Below are positions 35,040-48,044 of a stretch of DNA of 64,000 bases, in pieces (the stretch's first letter is position 1; each line of letters opens with the position of its first letter). The notes under the pieces were generated by a model. It ran no database searches, had not been told where the DNA came from, and was given only the letters and a program-made list of their open reading frames with translations. Source of the DNA: Blastobasis lacticolella (lineage: Eukaryota; Arthropoda; Insecta; Lepidoptera; Blastobasidae). Made by a program: the position numbers and the translations under genes. The stretch is from contig LR990044.1 in the NCBI GenBank assembly GCA_905147135.1, forward strand, positions 11,846,122 through 11,910,121, read 5' to 3'.

Positions 35040-38000
35040 CTGAAATAGAAAATAAAAACATTAATTAATGAGAGTTCTAAGGTTGCTACAAATGTACGAT
35101 GGGAATACTTATTAAAATGGTTTTAAATATTTATCAAAATTTGTAACTTTTTGACAGTCTGACAGTGTGAGCCTCCTCAGATTGGAACCCACGAAGATAA
35201 CATGTAAATAGGCCGCGTGTAGGTCTGCGTTGAAAAATTGCTGTAACGCAATTTGGGTTAATTGAATTTTTGTTCGTTAAACTCGATGTGAAGCACACCT
35301 CCCGCTTAATTACCGGCGAGGGTTTGTTAATTTATAACGTCCGGCGGACTTAGCGCACTCGAAGGTCGGAGCAGGATAACATCGAAACTCCCTTAAGATT
35401 AATTTGGCGCGTACCTACCTACTGGTGAACTTTAACTCGTTTGCCTGACCGAATTCCCAGCCGGCCCTTACAGTTTAGAATTAAATTTAATGAAACAAAT
35501 TCGGGGACGGGCGGTCGGAAGTTGGTGGTCTTTCACGAGGCGGGTAGTGCCACTGTTTGCACGACGTTCTGTTCAGGTGGAAGCCCCGTATCCATCGACT
35601 ATTACTCTTAACAACTTGACTCATTTTCTCAAACTTTCCCCGTTGGCCACCCCACCTAACGCACGCCGCAGACATTTGGTTCGTTTTCTTTCGGAACTCG
35701 TAACGTGATTAGTTCCAGAGTTGCCGTTCATTTAAAAAGTAGTCGCCATTTTGGTTGTCGCACTTGGAAGCCGTACAAATAGCTTTTGGGCGCGTATTTA
35801 GCTGCAGACAGGACGAAGCCGTACCTTTTGGAACGCCAAATATCCGACGAAATGTGCGTGTATATCTATCCTTAGTATTTGAGCTAATACGGCTGAATTC
35901 GTGTTAACACCATGTAGGTGTTTACAAATTTAAGCTTGCACGAGGATCGCGATATTAGCAAGGCCTTACATAAATTCCTAAGCCGATTTTCGGATGTCTT
36001 TATTTGGGGTAATTTGTCAAATACCCCTTAATCCTGTTATGAGTTTGAACCTATGTTCGAGGGTCATTAGTCGTTAAATGAAGAGAATAATCTCGCTTGT
36101 AAGTTCTATTTTTGTTGTTGATTATTATTTTTTCTTTGGTCAAAAACGCGCCGAGTGCCCTCCACCGTACGCAATTCACGGTAAATTGCAAACTTGCGAG
36201 TGGAGTGTCAATTCTGCGGGCGCTAAGTGTCACTGCGGTATAAGAGGGAAATTAAAAATTGAAAAACTGGCCGCCATGATGGCTTGGTGTTAATGGCTGT
36301 ACATAATAAATAAAGCGGCCGCAAGGCTTATGTGCGAGTCAAGTGGAGGGTGTGGCCGGGGCCCGCGAATGGGCTCTCCGCGCGACATCTGAGACGGCGA
36401 GCCCTTTGGAGAGCGTTCGGGCCGGCCTGTTTCGCGTCGCGGCCCGTGAGAGAGCCGCTCCACTTTCATTCAAGAGAAAAAAGCCGTTCTGACACTCGAC
36501 GACACTCACAAAAAAGGCTGCGAATGTCAATAGGCCGAAATATGGATTGCCAATGTGCAATCATTGTACCGTACTAGGTATGGCGGCGCGCTTTTATCTA
36601 TTCCGCTGTTACGAACAGTCAAAGGGTACCTACAGATATTGGATTTTGCAAATAGCTATCGGCGTATGGAGTGTCTCATTTCATTCGTACGCACTTCGTA
36701 TGTCGTAAAGTTTTAAGTTGACGACGTAGAGCGTTGAAGCGCCATCAATGTTGTTTGACTTTGATTATCGATGCCGATTACAAAAGCGCTCAACAACTAC
36801 TTTTAACCCCTTTAATGTGGCGGCCATCTTGTTTTTGTTTTACGCGCGAGAGTGACGTCTGACAGGCCGCCATTTTGAAAAAAGCTCGAGTGCGGCTTCC
36901 TTCCGCATCGGTGGGCCGTCATGAGAACTATCGCGGCGGCGACACCCCCTGTGTTTTACATACATCGGATTCATTGTTTTAACGCGCGGTGTACATACGA
37001 GGCACTTTTGTTGTGCACGATGCTAGCCGCGCTCGCTGCCAGCGGCCGGGCGGGCACGTCACACAAAACGCAGAATTTATGTTAAACAATTGCATAAACC
37101 CTGCGCGGGATACGTTCGCCATACTGGCTCTGTCTAGCTTTTGATATTGCGATTTTGTGATAATAAAGTCTACTGTTTAAATTACTGGGTTTAAGAGCTG
37201 ACGCGGTTTTGCAATAATAAAATATGGATAGGTAGATAACCAGCGGTCCTCGTGGTTTTCATTCGCGTGCATTTCAAAACTCTGACCATTCGATATTAAA
37301 TAAACAGTCCAGGACGTTACTGACTTAAATTTTAGCTTTCAATACCAATATTAAAGAAATGTATGTTAAATCGGTTAAACAGTTTTTTAGTTTATCCAAT
37401 AAAATAAACATACAAAAAAATCAATAATTTTTCTCTTTTATACTAGTTTAGATTACATGTACTAATACCTATATTTTTTAACCTTTGCTGTTGCTGGGCA
37501 AAACCATCGCCCACACAACAACCAACGCAATAGATAAAAAAAATTGCACTACGTACGTGGGTACACAAAAATAAGTCACCGCTAAATCTGTAGGCTGTAC
37601 CCAGCCTTAGCTCTAACGACAGCACTGAGTGGCGGCACATAATTTACCGAAGCATTTTCCCGACCGCGTCGGATGCAGTCATCACTCGCACTTAGTAGTC
37701 ACTCCTCAGTCCTCTGAGTCACTGCGCTCCCCTTCGGTCCCCAGCTTGTCTCCCCTTTAGGTAGGTTATTGTTTTAATTGTTACCCATGAGAGGTGGGAG
37801 GATCTAAGCGCTGAACTCTTTCATATCTCGAGCGTATCTAGTGCGTTTAGTTCGGTACATGAGCGTGTTATGTATTGGAAGTGAGCCGCCATTTTGTTAG
37901 GAAATCACATGCATGTTCTGATACTCATAATAATAACATGCCTTTTGATAATAGGCGGTAATTTAGACTTAATGCCAATAATTATTGAAGCGCAGTTGCC

Positions 38001-38998
38001 ACTGAAATTCTAATATTGAATATTGACTTTCTTTAAAATCACAGTGAAACATTATGAGTACCAAGAAAGAAAAATGGACCGAAACGAAAAGGTCTATATC
38101 GTCTTACCTTAATAACTGGGAAACTATTACAGTCGTATAATGAAACGTCCCTCAAATATTTAACGGCTACCTAGTTTGAGCTGCTCCAAAAGTCAAAATT
38201 CGTATTCTCAAAGGTCATTTAACATCATGTCTTAAAAATGGGATCTCATGTTCAGTCTTACCTAAAGGCCACTCATTAAAAAACTCGCATATTAAAGAGC
38301 GAATAAATGCTTGATCAACTATCAAATCGAGTTGAATCTTCTCTTTCGGATTACGAAAGACCTACCACAATACACAAGAAAGCATAGCTTCCATTTTAAT
38401 ATTTTTAATGATATTTAATTCTGATATAAGTTCGTCTGCGCATAGTGCAAGCCATTGGCTGCAAATTTCAGCAGTTCCTAAACACACGCGCGCACGTCTC
38501 ATTCTACGACAATTCAATTGCTTACTATTATTTAATTTTCAAACATTTTTCTTACAAAAATATTAACCATACATAAAATAATAATACAAAATGTTACTAT
38601 ATTATAGATTAAAACACTTTTACACTCTTTTTGCTACTATATTGCTATTTTTTAAAGTAATCGATGATCGTATATAAAAAATAAGCAAAGGTCTAAAAAA
38701 ATATACGAAAATTAAATATGTCGGTCTCAGCCCGTGCAAGAGCCAGCAAGAAATACAAATCACGGTTATCGTCGGAAAAGGAGGGCCATAGGCCACACGT
38801 GGGTACACCAATGTCCGGCGCTAAGTGAGCGAGGCGGTTTCGAGAGCGTCTCAAACCCTATCCGAATTTTTGGTTACTTCTTCAGATAGGAACACAATGC
38901 TATCATTATTTTCAGATATTCCCGAGCGAACTAATAGCGGTAAAACGTTTTGCATACTCAATACATATCCAATATATTAAAGGATAGAAACCTACGAC
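35040..38998. other. Unique noncoding sequence, GC-rich core
   Basis: No gene or repeat family recognised. 35300-37100 is GC-richer and carries the YY1/Pho-like motifs listed separately; 37900-38700 is AT-rich. ORFs at 35490-35708 and 36332-36577 show no protein features. Confidence 0.4.
35742..37896. promoter_or_regulatory. Cluster of YY1/Pho-like motifs
   Basis: Matches to GCCGCCATNTTG (reverse of the YY1 site) are GTCGCCATTTTG at 35742-35753, GCCGCCAT at 36270-36277, GCGGCCATCTTG at 36820-36831, GCCGCCATTTTG at 36866-36877 and the same 12-mer at 37885-37896. Pho binding at such sites is part of Polycomb response elements in flies. Function here is inference; motif clustering alone is weak evidence. 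Confidence 0.35.
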
Positions 38999-39428
38999 CT
39001 ATCATCATCATCATTTTGGCGTCTATCACGGCTTGAGTCAGAATCCGCTTTCCTACTTTCGCTCCTTCATTTCGATCGGTCCAATTACGCACCTACGCCC
39101 TATATCTGTTCCAAAACATTTTAACTCTAGTAGTTCCTCAAATTCAGCCTTAACCTGTCACCCGTCGATGGAATTTTGTCTTGAAGGCCCAGTTGCACGG
39201 TTCACCGCGTCGCTTCCGCCCTTTGATTGATGCGGCATTGCCCCTGAGCTATTTTCCTACAAACTGGAGCAGGATTAAAATTTTGATTGTTTGAAAGATA
39301 CTTCTTTGGAGTGCCAAGCACAATGTTTATGGTTCGTTCCTGTGGTTCGTTCAGACGCTTGCGTTCAAAGCGACATTTAACAAGCACAAGCATGGGCACA
39401 AGCATGTGAATAAGCTGTTTGTGCACGC

Positions 39429-39600
39429 GCTTAAAGACGACGTAGCGTGGGCAGGCCACCCACAAGGTGGACCGACCTAGTAAGGAACGCAGGTACCGGC
39501 TGGATACGGAAGGCACAGGACCGGCCTTTGTGGAGATCTCTGGGGGAGGCCTATGCCCAGCAGTGGGCGTCCTACGGCTGATATTATGATGATGATGAGT
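39429..39600 (+). mobile_element. LINE C-terminal and 3'-end fragment (family D)
   Basis: An open frame from about 39447 to the stop TGA at 39579-39581 encodes G-R-P-P-T-R-W-T-D-L and later Q-D-R-P-L-W-R-S-L-G-E-A-Y-A-Q-Q-W, the C-terminal signature of a lepidopteran LINE family. A GATGATGATG tail follows the stop. Only about 45 codons remain, so the copy is 5'-truncated; the frame is unbroken. Confidence 0.8.
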
Positions 39601-39604
39601 GCAC

Positions 39605-39652
39605 AGGCTGCGTACCGGGCTGCATGTCGGGCTGCTTGCCAGGCTGCACGAT
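39605..39652 (+). repeat. Four imperfect 12-bp tandem units
   Basis: AGGCTGCGTACC, GGGCTGCATGTC, GGGCTGCTTGCC and AGGCTGCACGAT lie head to tail directly after the LINE tail. Confidence 0.85.
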
Positions 39653-39719
39653 TTGTGTCAGAACGCACCATAAGATGCGGTTATTATTGTTATTTATGTA
39701 ACATGATTTTTGTTATTCG

Positions 39720-39808
39720 GTGGCATGGCATGCGGGTCACCTGAAGGAAAGTGATCATCGCTGCCTATTGATATTAGTGTATCAAGAATGCGTTATCCAC
39801 CTCTAACA
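39720..39808 (-). mobile_element. LINE 3' end (family C), minus strand
   Basis: GCGGGTCACCTGAAGGAAAG and ATCATCGCTGCC match the reverse complement of the family C 3' end, with more divergence than the copy at 7160. Confidence 0.6.
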
Positions 39809-39891
39809 CCCCGAGACCCGTTGCTCTGGTTATGGCGTTAGGGTGCGTCGAAATCGCGCGAACGAGCGAGCGGCGCGCAAGACGTTGCTGC

Positions 39892-39992
39892 GTTTTTTTT
39901 TTATTTGGAAAACCAACAGTATATTACATAACAATGGTACAACCATAGCTACAGGGAGCTAATTATAGGTGGCAGGTAGGTAGGTAGGTAGG
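39892..39992 (+). repeat. T-run with AACCAACAG block and (AGGT)n microsatellite
   Basis: A T-rich run followed by TTATTTGGAAAACCAACAG resembles 43860-43890 (TTATTTATTGGAGTACCAAC), which suggests a shared repeat with its A-tail on the left (minus orientation). (AGGT)n spans 39974-39992. Confidence 0.4.
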
Positions 39993-40689
39993 CTACGCGC
40001 AAAACATGCAATCAACATGACACCTTAAGTCGATACAGTTAGCCAGTTGTTGACCATTCTACGCTTGACCACACTTACGTTACAATGATATATGTCGAGA
40101 ACAAGCTCGATTGAAGCATTATATAGACTTCTTGCAGCCCTGCAAAAGAAGCTATTTCACCATTAATTCGTGTAATTTTGTTTCATTATTTACCCGGCAA
40201 TTGAATTGAGTAAACAGCACAGCAATACAAGTTAACCATCTTTACTTAGGCACTTTGAATTTTTATCACGAATTTAACCTACAACGTTCAATAAAACGAA
40301 TCAGTGTAACCTTCCAGTTGAAACTTGTCCAAAGTTCACCTCTGTTATTTTAACAGCACCCTCTATGTTTTGATACCCTCGGGCTTTATTTGTGAACACC
40401 ATGTGAAAATACAAAACCTATTGTAATTGCGATTTATTTACCAGCAAAGTGTACATATCGCCGGAAATTCATTCCTTCTCCTATTTGCAATAGGTACTCC
40501 ATTTTTAAAAGTCAATAACAGGAATATTCGCGAAAATAGTTTTTGAAATCGGCATCATACAAATTATAGGGTTGAATGTATGCGTGAGAGTGATCTCTCG
40601 TACCGGCCCATCTATAGTATGATTAAAGAGCAGGAAGATTATCCAACCCTTTCCACCTGCGGGTATCGTAAAAGGTTTGTCTTTTTTAA

Positions 40690-40800
40690 TACCACTAAGG
40701 TGGCAAACAAGCTTACGGTCTGCGTGATGGTAAGCAGTCACCGCAGCCAATGGACGTTTGCAATACCAGGGGCATCACCCACGCGTTGCCGACCCGGTTA
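40690..40800 (-). mobile_element. LINE 3' end (family C), minus strand
   Basis: GCGTGATGGTAAGCAGTCAC, CGCAGCCAATGGACG and GCGTTGCCGACCC match the reverse complement of family C 3' sequence. No coding frame is preserved. Confidence 0.65.
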
Positions 40801-42730
40801 AACCATTCCTTTCTTGTAAAACTTCATTTTATGCCTTAGAAGCCGTCTCCATACACCAAAAAATGGCAAAAGCTAGCTATTATCTATTTTCAAGACAGGA
40901 TTCCAAACCGTAAAGGGTATGGCAAAACTCTTCTGCAAATATGGCGGATACACAAATCCAGTAGTGGCAATATCACGCCATTGATGATTGTTAAAGGATT
41001 TGTGGCTTATAAAGTAGTTATCGAACACGAGAATTACAGATCCTATTCGAGTCAAGTAAGCTGTTCGGCTAGGCAAAGACACATAATCGTGAATAATTAT
41101 TTATCTATTGTGACAGAGCCCAGTGGTCACTAAATTATATTCATGTTGGTTAATCTTTTTTCCGATGTTTCCTAAAGAAAACGGTCATGATGGCTCCAAA
41201 CGAGTCATCATTCCATTCTCCTCAAACACCCAAACGAATCAACAGTCTCCGCCCAGGTCTATACCTAACTCCATTGCCACCAGCATATAACTTTTGCACC
41301 AAATAAATAATTACGGTGACCGGGTTTTCGTACCCAGCGCGGGCCAATCAGGCAGGCCCGGATTACTCAAACACGTCGGCTGTTTCCTCCGCGCAATCAG
41401 AGGTGTTTACACTACCCTCCTTAACGTATTGCCCGTCAATACAGACTCAAGCAAAGGGCACTACAAAGATTCTCCCATCTCCCAATCTGTGTGGAGTTAT
41501 TTTTGCCAAGCTTTGTGCCTTTGTCGCCTTGGACGGCTGTTGACTCTACGTGTAAAGTTTGTGTTGGCTCGAGGTGTTAGGGCGTTCTGTGTGCGTATTT
41601 GCAGTTCTCTTATAGTTAGACTCGTGTTTTGTGTCCTTTCGGCGATGTACATATTGTTAGGTACGATGCGATGGTATGCTACTGTAATTTCGTAGATTAA
41701 AATATCCTAATGCATTTGTGTAGGATTCGACAACAAGTACGTTTTAGAAATATAAAAACCATTAGTTCTACAGAACTAACTTTTAGCTAAAATCTAGAGA
41801 GATATAGGTGTCTACTTCTTCTTCTTATCGAGTCGATGAGCTAAACTCTTAGATCAACTTTAACTAAACTCCAACTTACACTTTATTCGTCGTAGTATTC
41901 CGTCAACGATGCAAAAATAGCTTTCATAAAGTTACTTCTATACCTAATCGAGTTTACTAGACGAGCACTAGTGTGTTAAAAATCCTCGTTCCAAAAATGT
42001 ACCAATCTACAAAATTCCGTGAACTGACCAACAAAAGGCTCTACTCCAGCTTTAGATTGAAAAGTGTTTTCGTACATTCAAAATCCATTTTCACAAAGCA
42101 AAATAGTCCTGAGAGCGGACAAAGATATATACGAGAACACAGACTAGTTTATTCCCTTTAGCTAGTAAAAAACTGCCGACGAAAAAAAGAAACGGTTCGC
42201 GACCGCTGCACCGCGGAACTTTCCGTTCGAAAGTTAACCCTGTGCCATAAATAAACCTTCGGTTTTGCCCTGGGAGCTGCGCCGATTGCAAATTTCGAGA
42301 GACTGGAAACTGTAAAGTCGCATAAATTACAGTTTTGGACGGTTGCAAAGGGAAAAACAATCGGAAAGTAGCACTTAGCTGGTTGACTAATCGCCGGTCG
42401 GCAATGACAGTTTGGGCCGGGTCGGGGCAGCGGCGGGTCTTGGCCGCAGCCGCGGTGCTAATGCGACGCTGCCTCCGAACCCGGTGACAAACTGCTGCTG
42501 AATAGAACTAGTGTCGCAAACTGAATTGCTCAGAGATCACGTTCTAAATGGGAATTAAAGTCTTGCGCTTGCGACTTGAGGATTATCGCATTATTTAAGT
42601 GGTTGATGATCGTGTTCTCTCAGAGTAAAGATATTTATTAAAATATTTATAAGGCAAGAATTAGTCTTATGGTCATTCTATAATCTAGGCCAAAAGAGAG
42701 TAGGCGTCGTAAAGCGTTCCCATATCTACC
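40801..42730. other. Spacer, unique sequence
   Basis: No gene or repeat family recognised. ORFs of 133 codons (41294-41695) and 75 codons (41316-41543) overlap in different frames and neither has recognisable features. 42160-42500 is a GC-richer island. Confidence 0.4.
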
Positions 42731-42935
42731 TATATATAGTATAAATCAAAGTCATTTCCCGCCGTATGTCCCTGTGTATCTATGTACGTTAGATCTTTTA
42801 AATTACGCAACGGATTTAAATGCGGTTCTGAACAATAGATAGACTGATTCAAGAGGAAGGTTTATAAGCAAGAAAAAAAGAGTAGGTAGGGGAAAAGTAG
42901 GTGTCCGCGAACGAAGTCGCGTCGGGTCCACTAGG
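42731..42935 (-). repeat. Lepidopteran-type CTAGTGGACCCG repeat, minus strand
   Basis: Its reverse complement follows 18085-18278 closely: CTAGTGGACCCGACGCGACT at one end, CTTCCTCTTGAATCAGTCTA and AACCGCATTTAAATCCGTTG within, and ATGACTTTGATTTATACT at the other. Confidence 0.75.
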
Positions 42936-45900
42936 TTTTTAAAAGTTGCAGATCTTGGACGACGCTGTCCGACTTCCATCAGATGGACCCTCTTACCCTA
43001 TGTAATACAAAAATACCTCGAAGCATGAATTGCAAGAGATATATTCCAAGATGCTAGTTTGGTAGTTGCCGTGATGTAAGGCACACCCCGCGGTTACGTA
43101 CGGCGAACCTCCCCGTATATCTCGGTCGAGGCACAGGCAGTTCATTTGCTTCACGCCTCATACCCGCAAATAAATCAGTCGGTACACCTACAGCGTTGGA
43201 AATTGGTAGGTTTTTAGGCGAGCTGTGAGCTACCAAGTCAGAGTTTGACTTTGCGTTGCACTGTAGGTTCGAAGCAATTTTAGTCGAATTTTACATGCGA
43301 AGTTTTCTCCGTGCATGTGTATAACATACGTTGGGTTATTTAAGTTTGTTATAGGTATTCTGGGTACGAGGTTGTTTTATTTATCCTCTTTATTACCACC
43401 ATCATCCTCATCATCATCATCATCGCTGTCAGGGCACAGGATTACGGTTAGCTTGTAAGGTATGCAAAAGCGCAGGCAGGTTTCTCTGTGATATTTTTGT
43501 TTATGTCAATACTTAATCTGCATACAGACAGAAAAATAACCATTGGTTAGACAATAAGAGATTCGAACATGCGTATCTTTAGAAGATGAAGAATGTACAC
43601 GCGCATTAAAATGGTATGTAGTGTGTTTTCCAGTACCCACTAAAATACCTGTGATTCATTAGTTGTTTAGCTTTGTCTCATCTAGCAATGGCTCAACACC
43701 ACTACCACCACCACTAATGCCCCCACTACACCACCACCACTTTCTGGTATGTAGAAATTTACCAGTGAGGCAAAGGTCAATTATTAACAATTAATGAATT
43801 ATTCAGCCTAATTCTACTTATGAAATACGCTTACATCATTATAGCATTTTCTGTGACCTTTTATTTATTTATTTATTGGAGTACCAACAGCTATATAAAA
43901 CATAATAAGTAATATATTAGAATCAATAAGCCAATTACAGGTCCTCGCTAGTAGCAACAAAATAAAATAAAAAAAGAAAGTAAAACAAACTAGTTCAACT
44001 TCCAACCGAGAGGTCAACATCCGCTATTGCCAATCTATTTTGCACGCACTATAGCTAATGTGCAGTAACCGCTGGCTAGTGTACAGAACCTACCAATGAG
44101 AATGTACCTATACCTAATTGCCAACGTTTGTTAACGTTAAGTTTTATCATAACACAACTCGCACGGCATTTGCGGCGATTGCAGCGGCGTCCGACCGCCT
44201 CAGCGTCCACAACTTTCTTTGTTGCCTAACTAACTAACCATTGTTTGGGGTTCAACTTGGTCCGGATTCCGAATGGACAGTGCACGGACTCGGTGAGAAA
44301 TTGTTTCGCTAGAGTTCCGGAAAGGAAAACATTTTGCCAGCAGCTTAGGCAAATTGCTCACAACCGCGTCTTCGGATCTGGCTTGGTTGTCCACGTTCGC
44401 CGGTAACGAGAGTTGGATTGCTGTTTGCTTCGCTAAATGGAGTAATTATAAACGTTTGAGTCATGTTGGTCGCTTTTTAAACATAGACTTTATTTCATTG
44501 CATTTAAACGTAATATTGCACAGTTCGTTATTGTTGCGTGTAAAGAAAGGTTCATAGGAACTGACAGTTAGACGTCGCCCGTTGCTGGCCTATGCCAGCC
44601 ACTGATATTTACTTATTATTCTAAAATATTTGTGTGATTACGATTTACAAAACATATATTTTATGTATTAATTAATTAATTTATCTATTTCACAGTTTAA
44701 CAGCAATCTAATTATATTTAAACTAAATACATAATCAAGTTGTAGTGAGAATAACTAAACTGCAATTTATAATTTAGGACATAATGTAGCTCATACACCT
44801 AATTACGACAAACAAAATTGGTCTAGGTATAATAATACAATTATATATCTTAAAATAAAATAGAAATTTAAAAATTTAAAACTGCAAAAGGGTGTCTTTT
44901 CTAATAGGAGTTGCTCAAAATATTTGTCTTCGTAATTTTGATGAAAATATGCTTTTAATTTCAATTTATAATTTGTCAAGCAACGACGTCGGGCAGGACC
45001 TCTAATAAGATTATCTTTTCAGCCCCGCTTGTTTCCCAATATACATAATTTAGAGGAGGCCGCTGTCACGGCTTTAACAAAACAAATTTGTGGATTAGCA
45101 GGCAATTAAAAGTTTATTTCCTTTCACGGCCATGTATCAAAGCTCTGTGCACATCTGTGGCCCAATAAATTTTTCAAAATAACTTTGAACTCGGGCGGGC
45201 GACTTATTAGCGAATTGTTCTGAGGCGGCGCGGCGGCGGCGGGCGCGGGCCCACGGATCTCCCCATGCAAATGAGCCACAATGAGGCGGCAGATCGCCAA
45301 GAATTCCGACTTGAGAACCCGGCCCGCATAAAAATGTTTTGTTTGTCCTAATTGCTCCAAGTGGCTGTTTAGCCGCACTTTCTGCCGACTCATTGTTTTC
45401 AACGTGCTCGCGCCGTAATAGGAATATTTCGGGAGCCCTCGTGAAATTCGTGACTTTCACAAAACGTCGCTATGAGCCGCATAAAGCCGTGTATTGCACG
45501 GCCCCGGCGAACTGTCATCGGCCCGCCTCGGGCGAAGAAAAACCGCTCAAATTAATAACTTCGGCCCGCCAGTTATAAAGATTAATAATTTAAATTAAAT
45601 TGAATATTCAATTCGTTTCGAAGAGATTGAAAGGCGCCAGCAAACAATTTCTTCCAATTAACAATATTTCATTGTTCAAAGTCGACACCGATCCGAAGGT
45701 CGCTCTCGGTGTAGACACACCACCCCAGAAACAATCACTCAAATAGGCTGTTCATATTGAATATTAATCGCCGTTTTCACTGGAGAATGGGAATAATCTG
45801 AAAGGCGAGCCCAGAGGCTGGCGGAAATAAATTTGTAATGCAAAGTTAGAAATTCCATTCCTGTGTTGCCGATAAGTAAACGCTCTTACGTAGAGCGACC

Positions 45901-47109
45901 CGCACAAAGGTAAGAATACGCTTAGCATTTACTTTCCAATGCGACAGTTACACAAAGAAACGAGCCGGGGACTTGGCGAAAATAATCCAGTGCCGTCCGA
46001 ACGATTAAACGTTGAGCCAATAAGGCCTAGGTATTCCGCAATTTATTAGCCTTGCAAATTCGAAGCCGGCGCGGCGCCCTCTATGAAATATAGCCGCAGC
46101 AACCTCCGCCCGCCGCAAGTATTACACCCCTATTTTAGCTCTAATTAAAAAGCCATCAAAGAGTTTTCAGTCATTAATCATGAAACTGTTAACGGTGAAT
46201 GCCGACTTCCCTCCGACTCCGGACAGAGGAAAAAAGGAGGATTAGGATATTAGCAGAATCTCTAAAATATTCAGGGTTAGTGGAGTGGCAAGCCTCTTGT
46301 AAAAAATACGGACTTCGCGGCACTGATTTCGCAGGTTTAATGCGGATGAATCTTAAGTTTCTCCGAGCGGGTTAAAGGATTGAGAACCCCTTTTGGAAAA
46401 AAAAACACAAAATGAACGACTGCGATATCCGAGAATTCTTAATTGACTAGAGAGAGATACTTCCTACTCGGCTCTGTTGACGTCTTTTGTGAAGATGGTA
46501 AAATGCTAGATAAGGAATTGTATACCTATGTTTCTATTCGATCGATATCGATTCGAAAAGTGACAATTTTTTAGATCTTTTTACATTTTCAGCATATTTA
46601 TGACAATCAGCAAACTGCAACAAACGCGTCGACACCGAATTCAAAACTCAGGCGCACACGTAAAGTAATCAAGACTAATCCGGATTGAACTAGAAATCCG
46701 GTAACTCAGTTCACAGGTGAAGAGTTTTCAATTACCCAATCCGTCGGTGTGCGGGCTGGGCGTGTTTCGGACGTGGCCCGGGCCACGAGGGCCCTACAGC
46801 CGGGCACCGGGCCACAGATCGAGGGTCCTCAAACCACTCGATACGACTCCGAATCGCGATATCGACTGTGGTCTGTGGATCTGTGATCCGGGAAACAATG
46901 GGCCCTTTATCATGTGTTGATGAGCGGCCGGAGATTATGGCCGATTAACAGTGGCTGCATTGAAATTATGGCTGCGGAGAGCCGAAAAATATCGTATTTA
47001 TTTGCCACGTTGTTTTCATATTGCGGTAAAGGATTTTCCGATGTCGCTTCTCATATTTATTACAGCAACTATAAATGTAATACTTTTTTATAAAACACTG
47101 TACATTTTT
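42936..47109. other. Spacer with microsatellites and a GC-rich island
   Basis: No gene is seen. (CAT)n lies at 43396-43424 and an imperfect (CAC)n at 43695-43740. A (TTTA)n start with a CCAACAGC block at 43860-43915 resembles the repeat near 39900. 45160-46400 is a GC-richer unique island holding ATGCAAATGAG at 45265-45275. 46740-46870 is also GC-rich. Confidence 0.4.
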
Positions 47110-47466
47110 AAGTAGTCTAGAGACTAAAAGAACATTGAAAATTCGACACAGTCTGAAATTTTTAAATATTATTTACTTATCATGTTTAAATGCCATTTTG
47201 ATTAGCAATTCAGCCCACCATATGCTGAAACTATAAGACACTAAAATAACAATGAAAATTCGACGCAGCCTGAAAATTTTAAACATTATTTTCATGTCAT
47301 GTTTAAATGCCATTTTGTTTAGCAGTTCAGCCCACCATATGCTGAAACTATAAGACACTAAAATAACAATGAAAATTCGACGCAGCCTGAAAATTTCAAA
47401 CATTATTTTCATATCATGTCTGAATGCCATTTTGATTTGCAGTCCAGCCCACCATATGCTTAAACA
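47110..47466. repeat. 117-bp tandem repeat, about three copies
   Basis: Units begin with CATGTTTAAATGCCATTTTG at 47181, 47298 and 47415 (the last CATGTCTGAATGCC), exactly 117 bp apart, with a partial diverged unit to the left. Because 117 is divisible by 3, the array leaves an open minus frame (47173-47580) with a repeated 39-residue hydrophobic pattern. I take the ORF as a by-product of the period. Confidence 0.95.
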
Positions 47467-48044
47467 ATTATGAAACAACGACAAAAAATGCCTACTATTA
47501 AAAGCTAGCAACGTAGCGGACAAAAAATAAATTATGGGAATGAAAACGGAATCGGATACAAAGGCACAAAACCAATCCAATAGAAACAGTTTACCGTCAT
47601 AGTGGCGTGATCCCGAGCCAATTTACGATAGTTTGGGGGAACGAAAGTAAAAAAGAATAACAATAAAGTAATATAATTTGGGCCCAGCGGCGGGCGACGT
47701 CGTTACTTATTTGTGCCGAGGGAGGTACCTAATTTAATGAAGCCATGGGATTCATTGCGGCCATTATCCGATAGAGATATGACGCTCGTAATGAAGTTTA
47801 TAGAAACATGAAAACAATTTAGCGTGACACAGACTGGTTGTAGTATATGTCAAACTAGGGGCCGTATTGATAAAACGCCGACTGAGTACGGTCTTGAAAT
47901 ATTAATTAAAGTGCTTGAGTTCAGGATTTCCTTTAAGATATACATAAATAAATTCCGAAGTGAAGCATCATGTATGTACACATGATACGACATATTATTG
48001 AAGTCAGTACCTGAAAACCTGAGGTGCAAATGCCCTCCATACTA

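Noticed and set aside
38245..38262. Second recursive-splice-like site (TTTAG/GTAAGA on minus)
   Set aside because: The sequence before it (AATGAGTGGCCTTTAG) is a weak polypyrimidine tract, unlike 35040. It also lies upstream of 35040 and lacks a nearby second donor.
41294..41695. 133-codon ORF
   Set aside because: Overlapped by another ORF in a different frame, no start context or domain; composition effect.
47173..47580. 135-codon ORF with repeated hydrophobic units
   Set aside because: Explained by the 117-bp tandem repeat, whose period is divisible by three.
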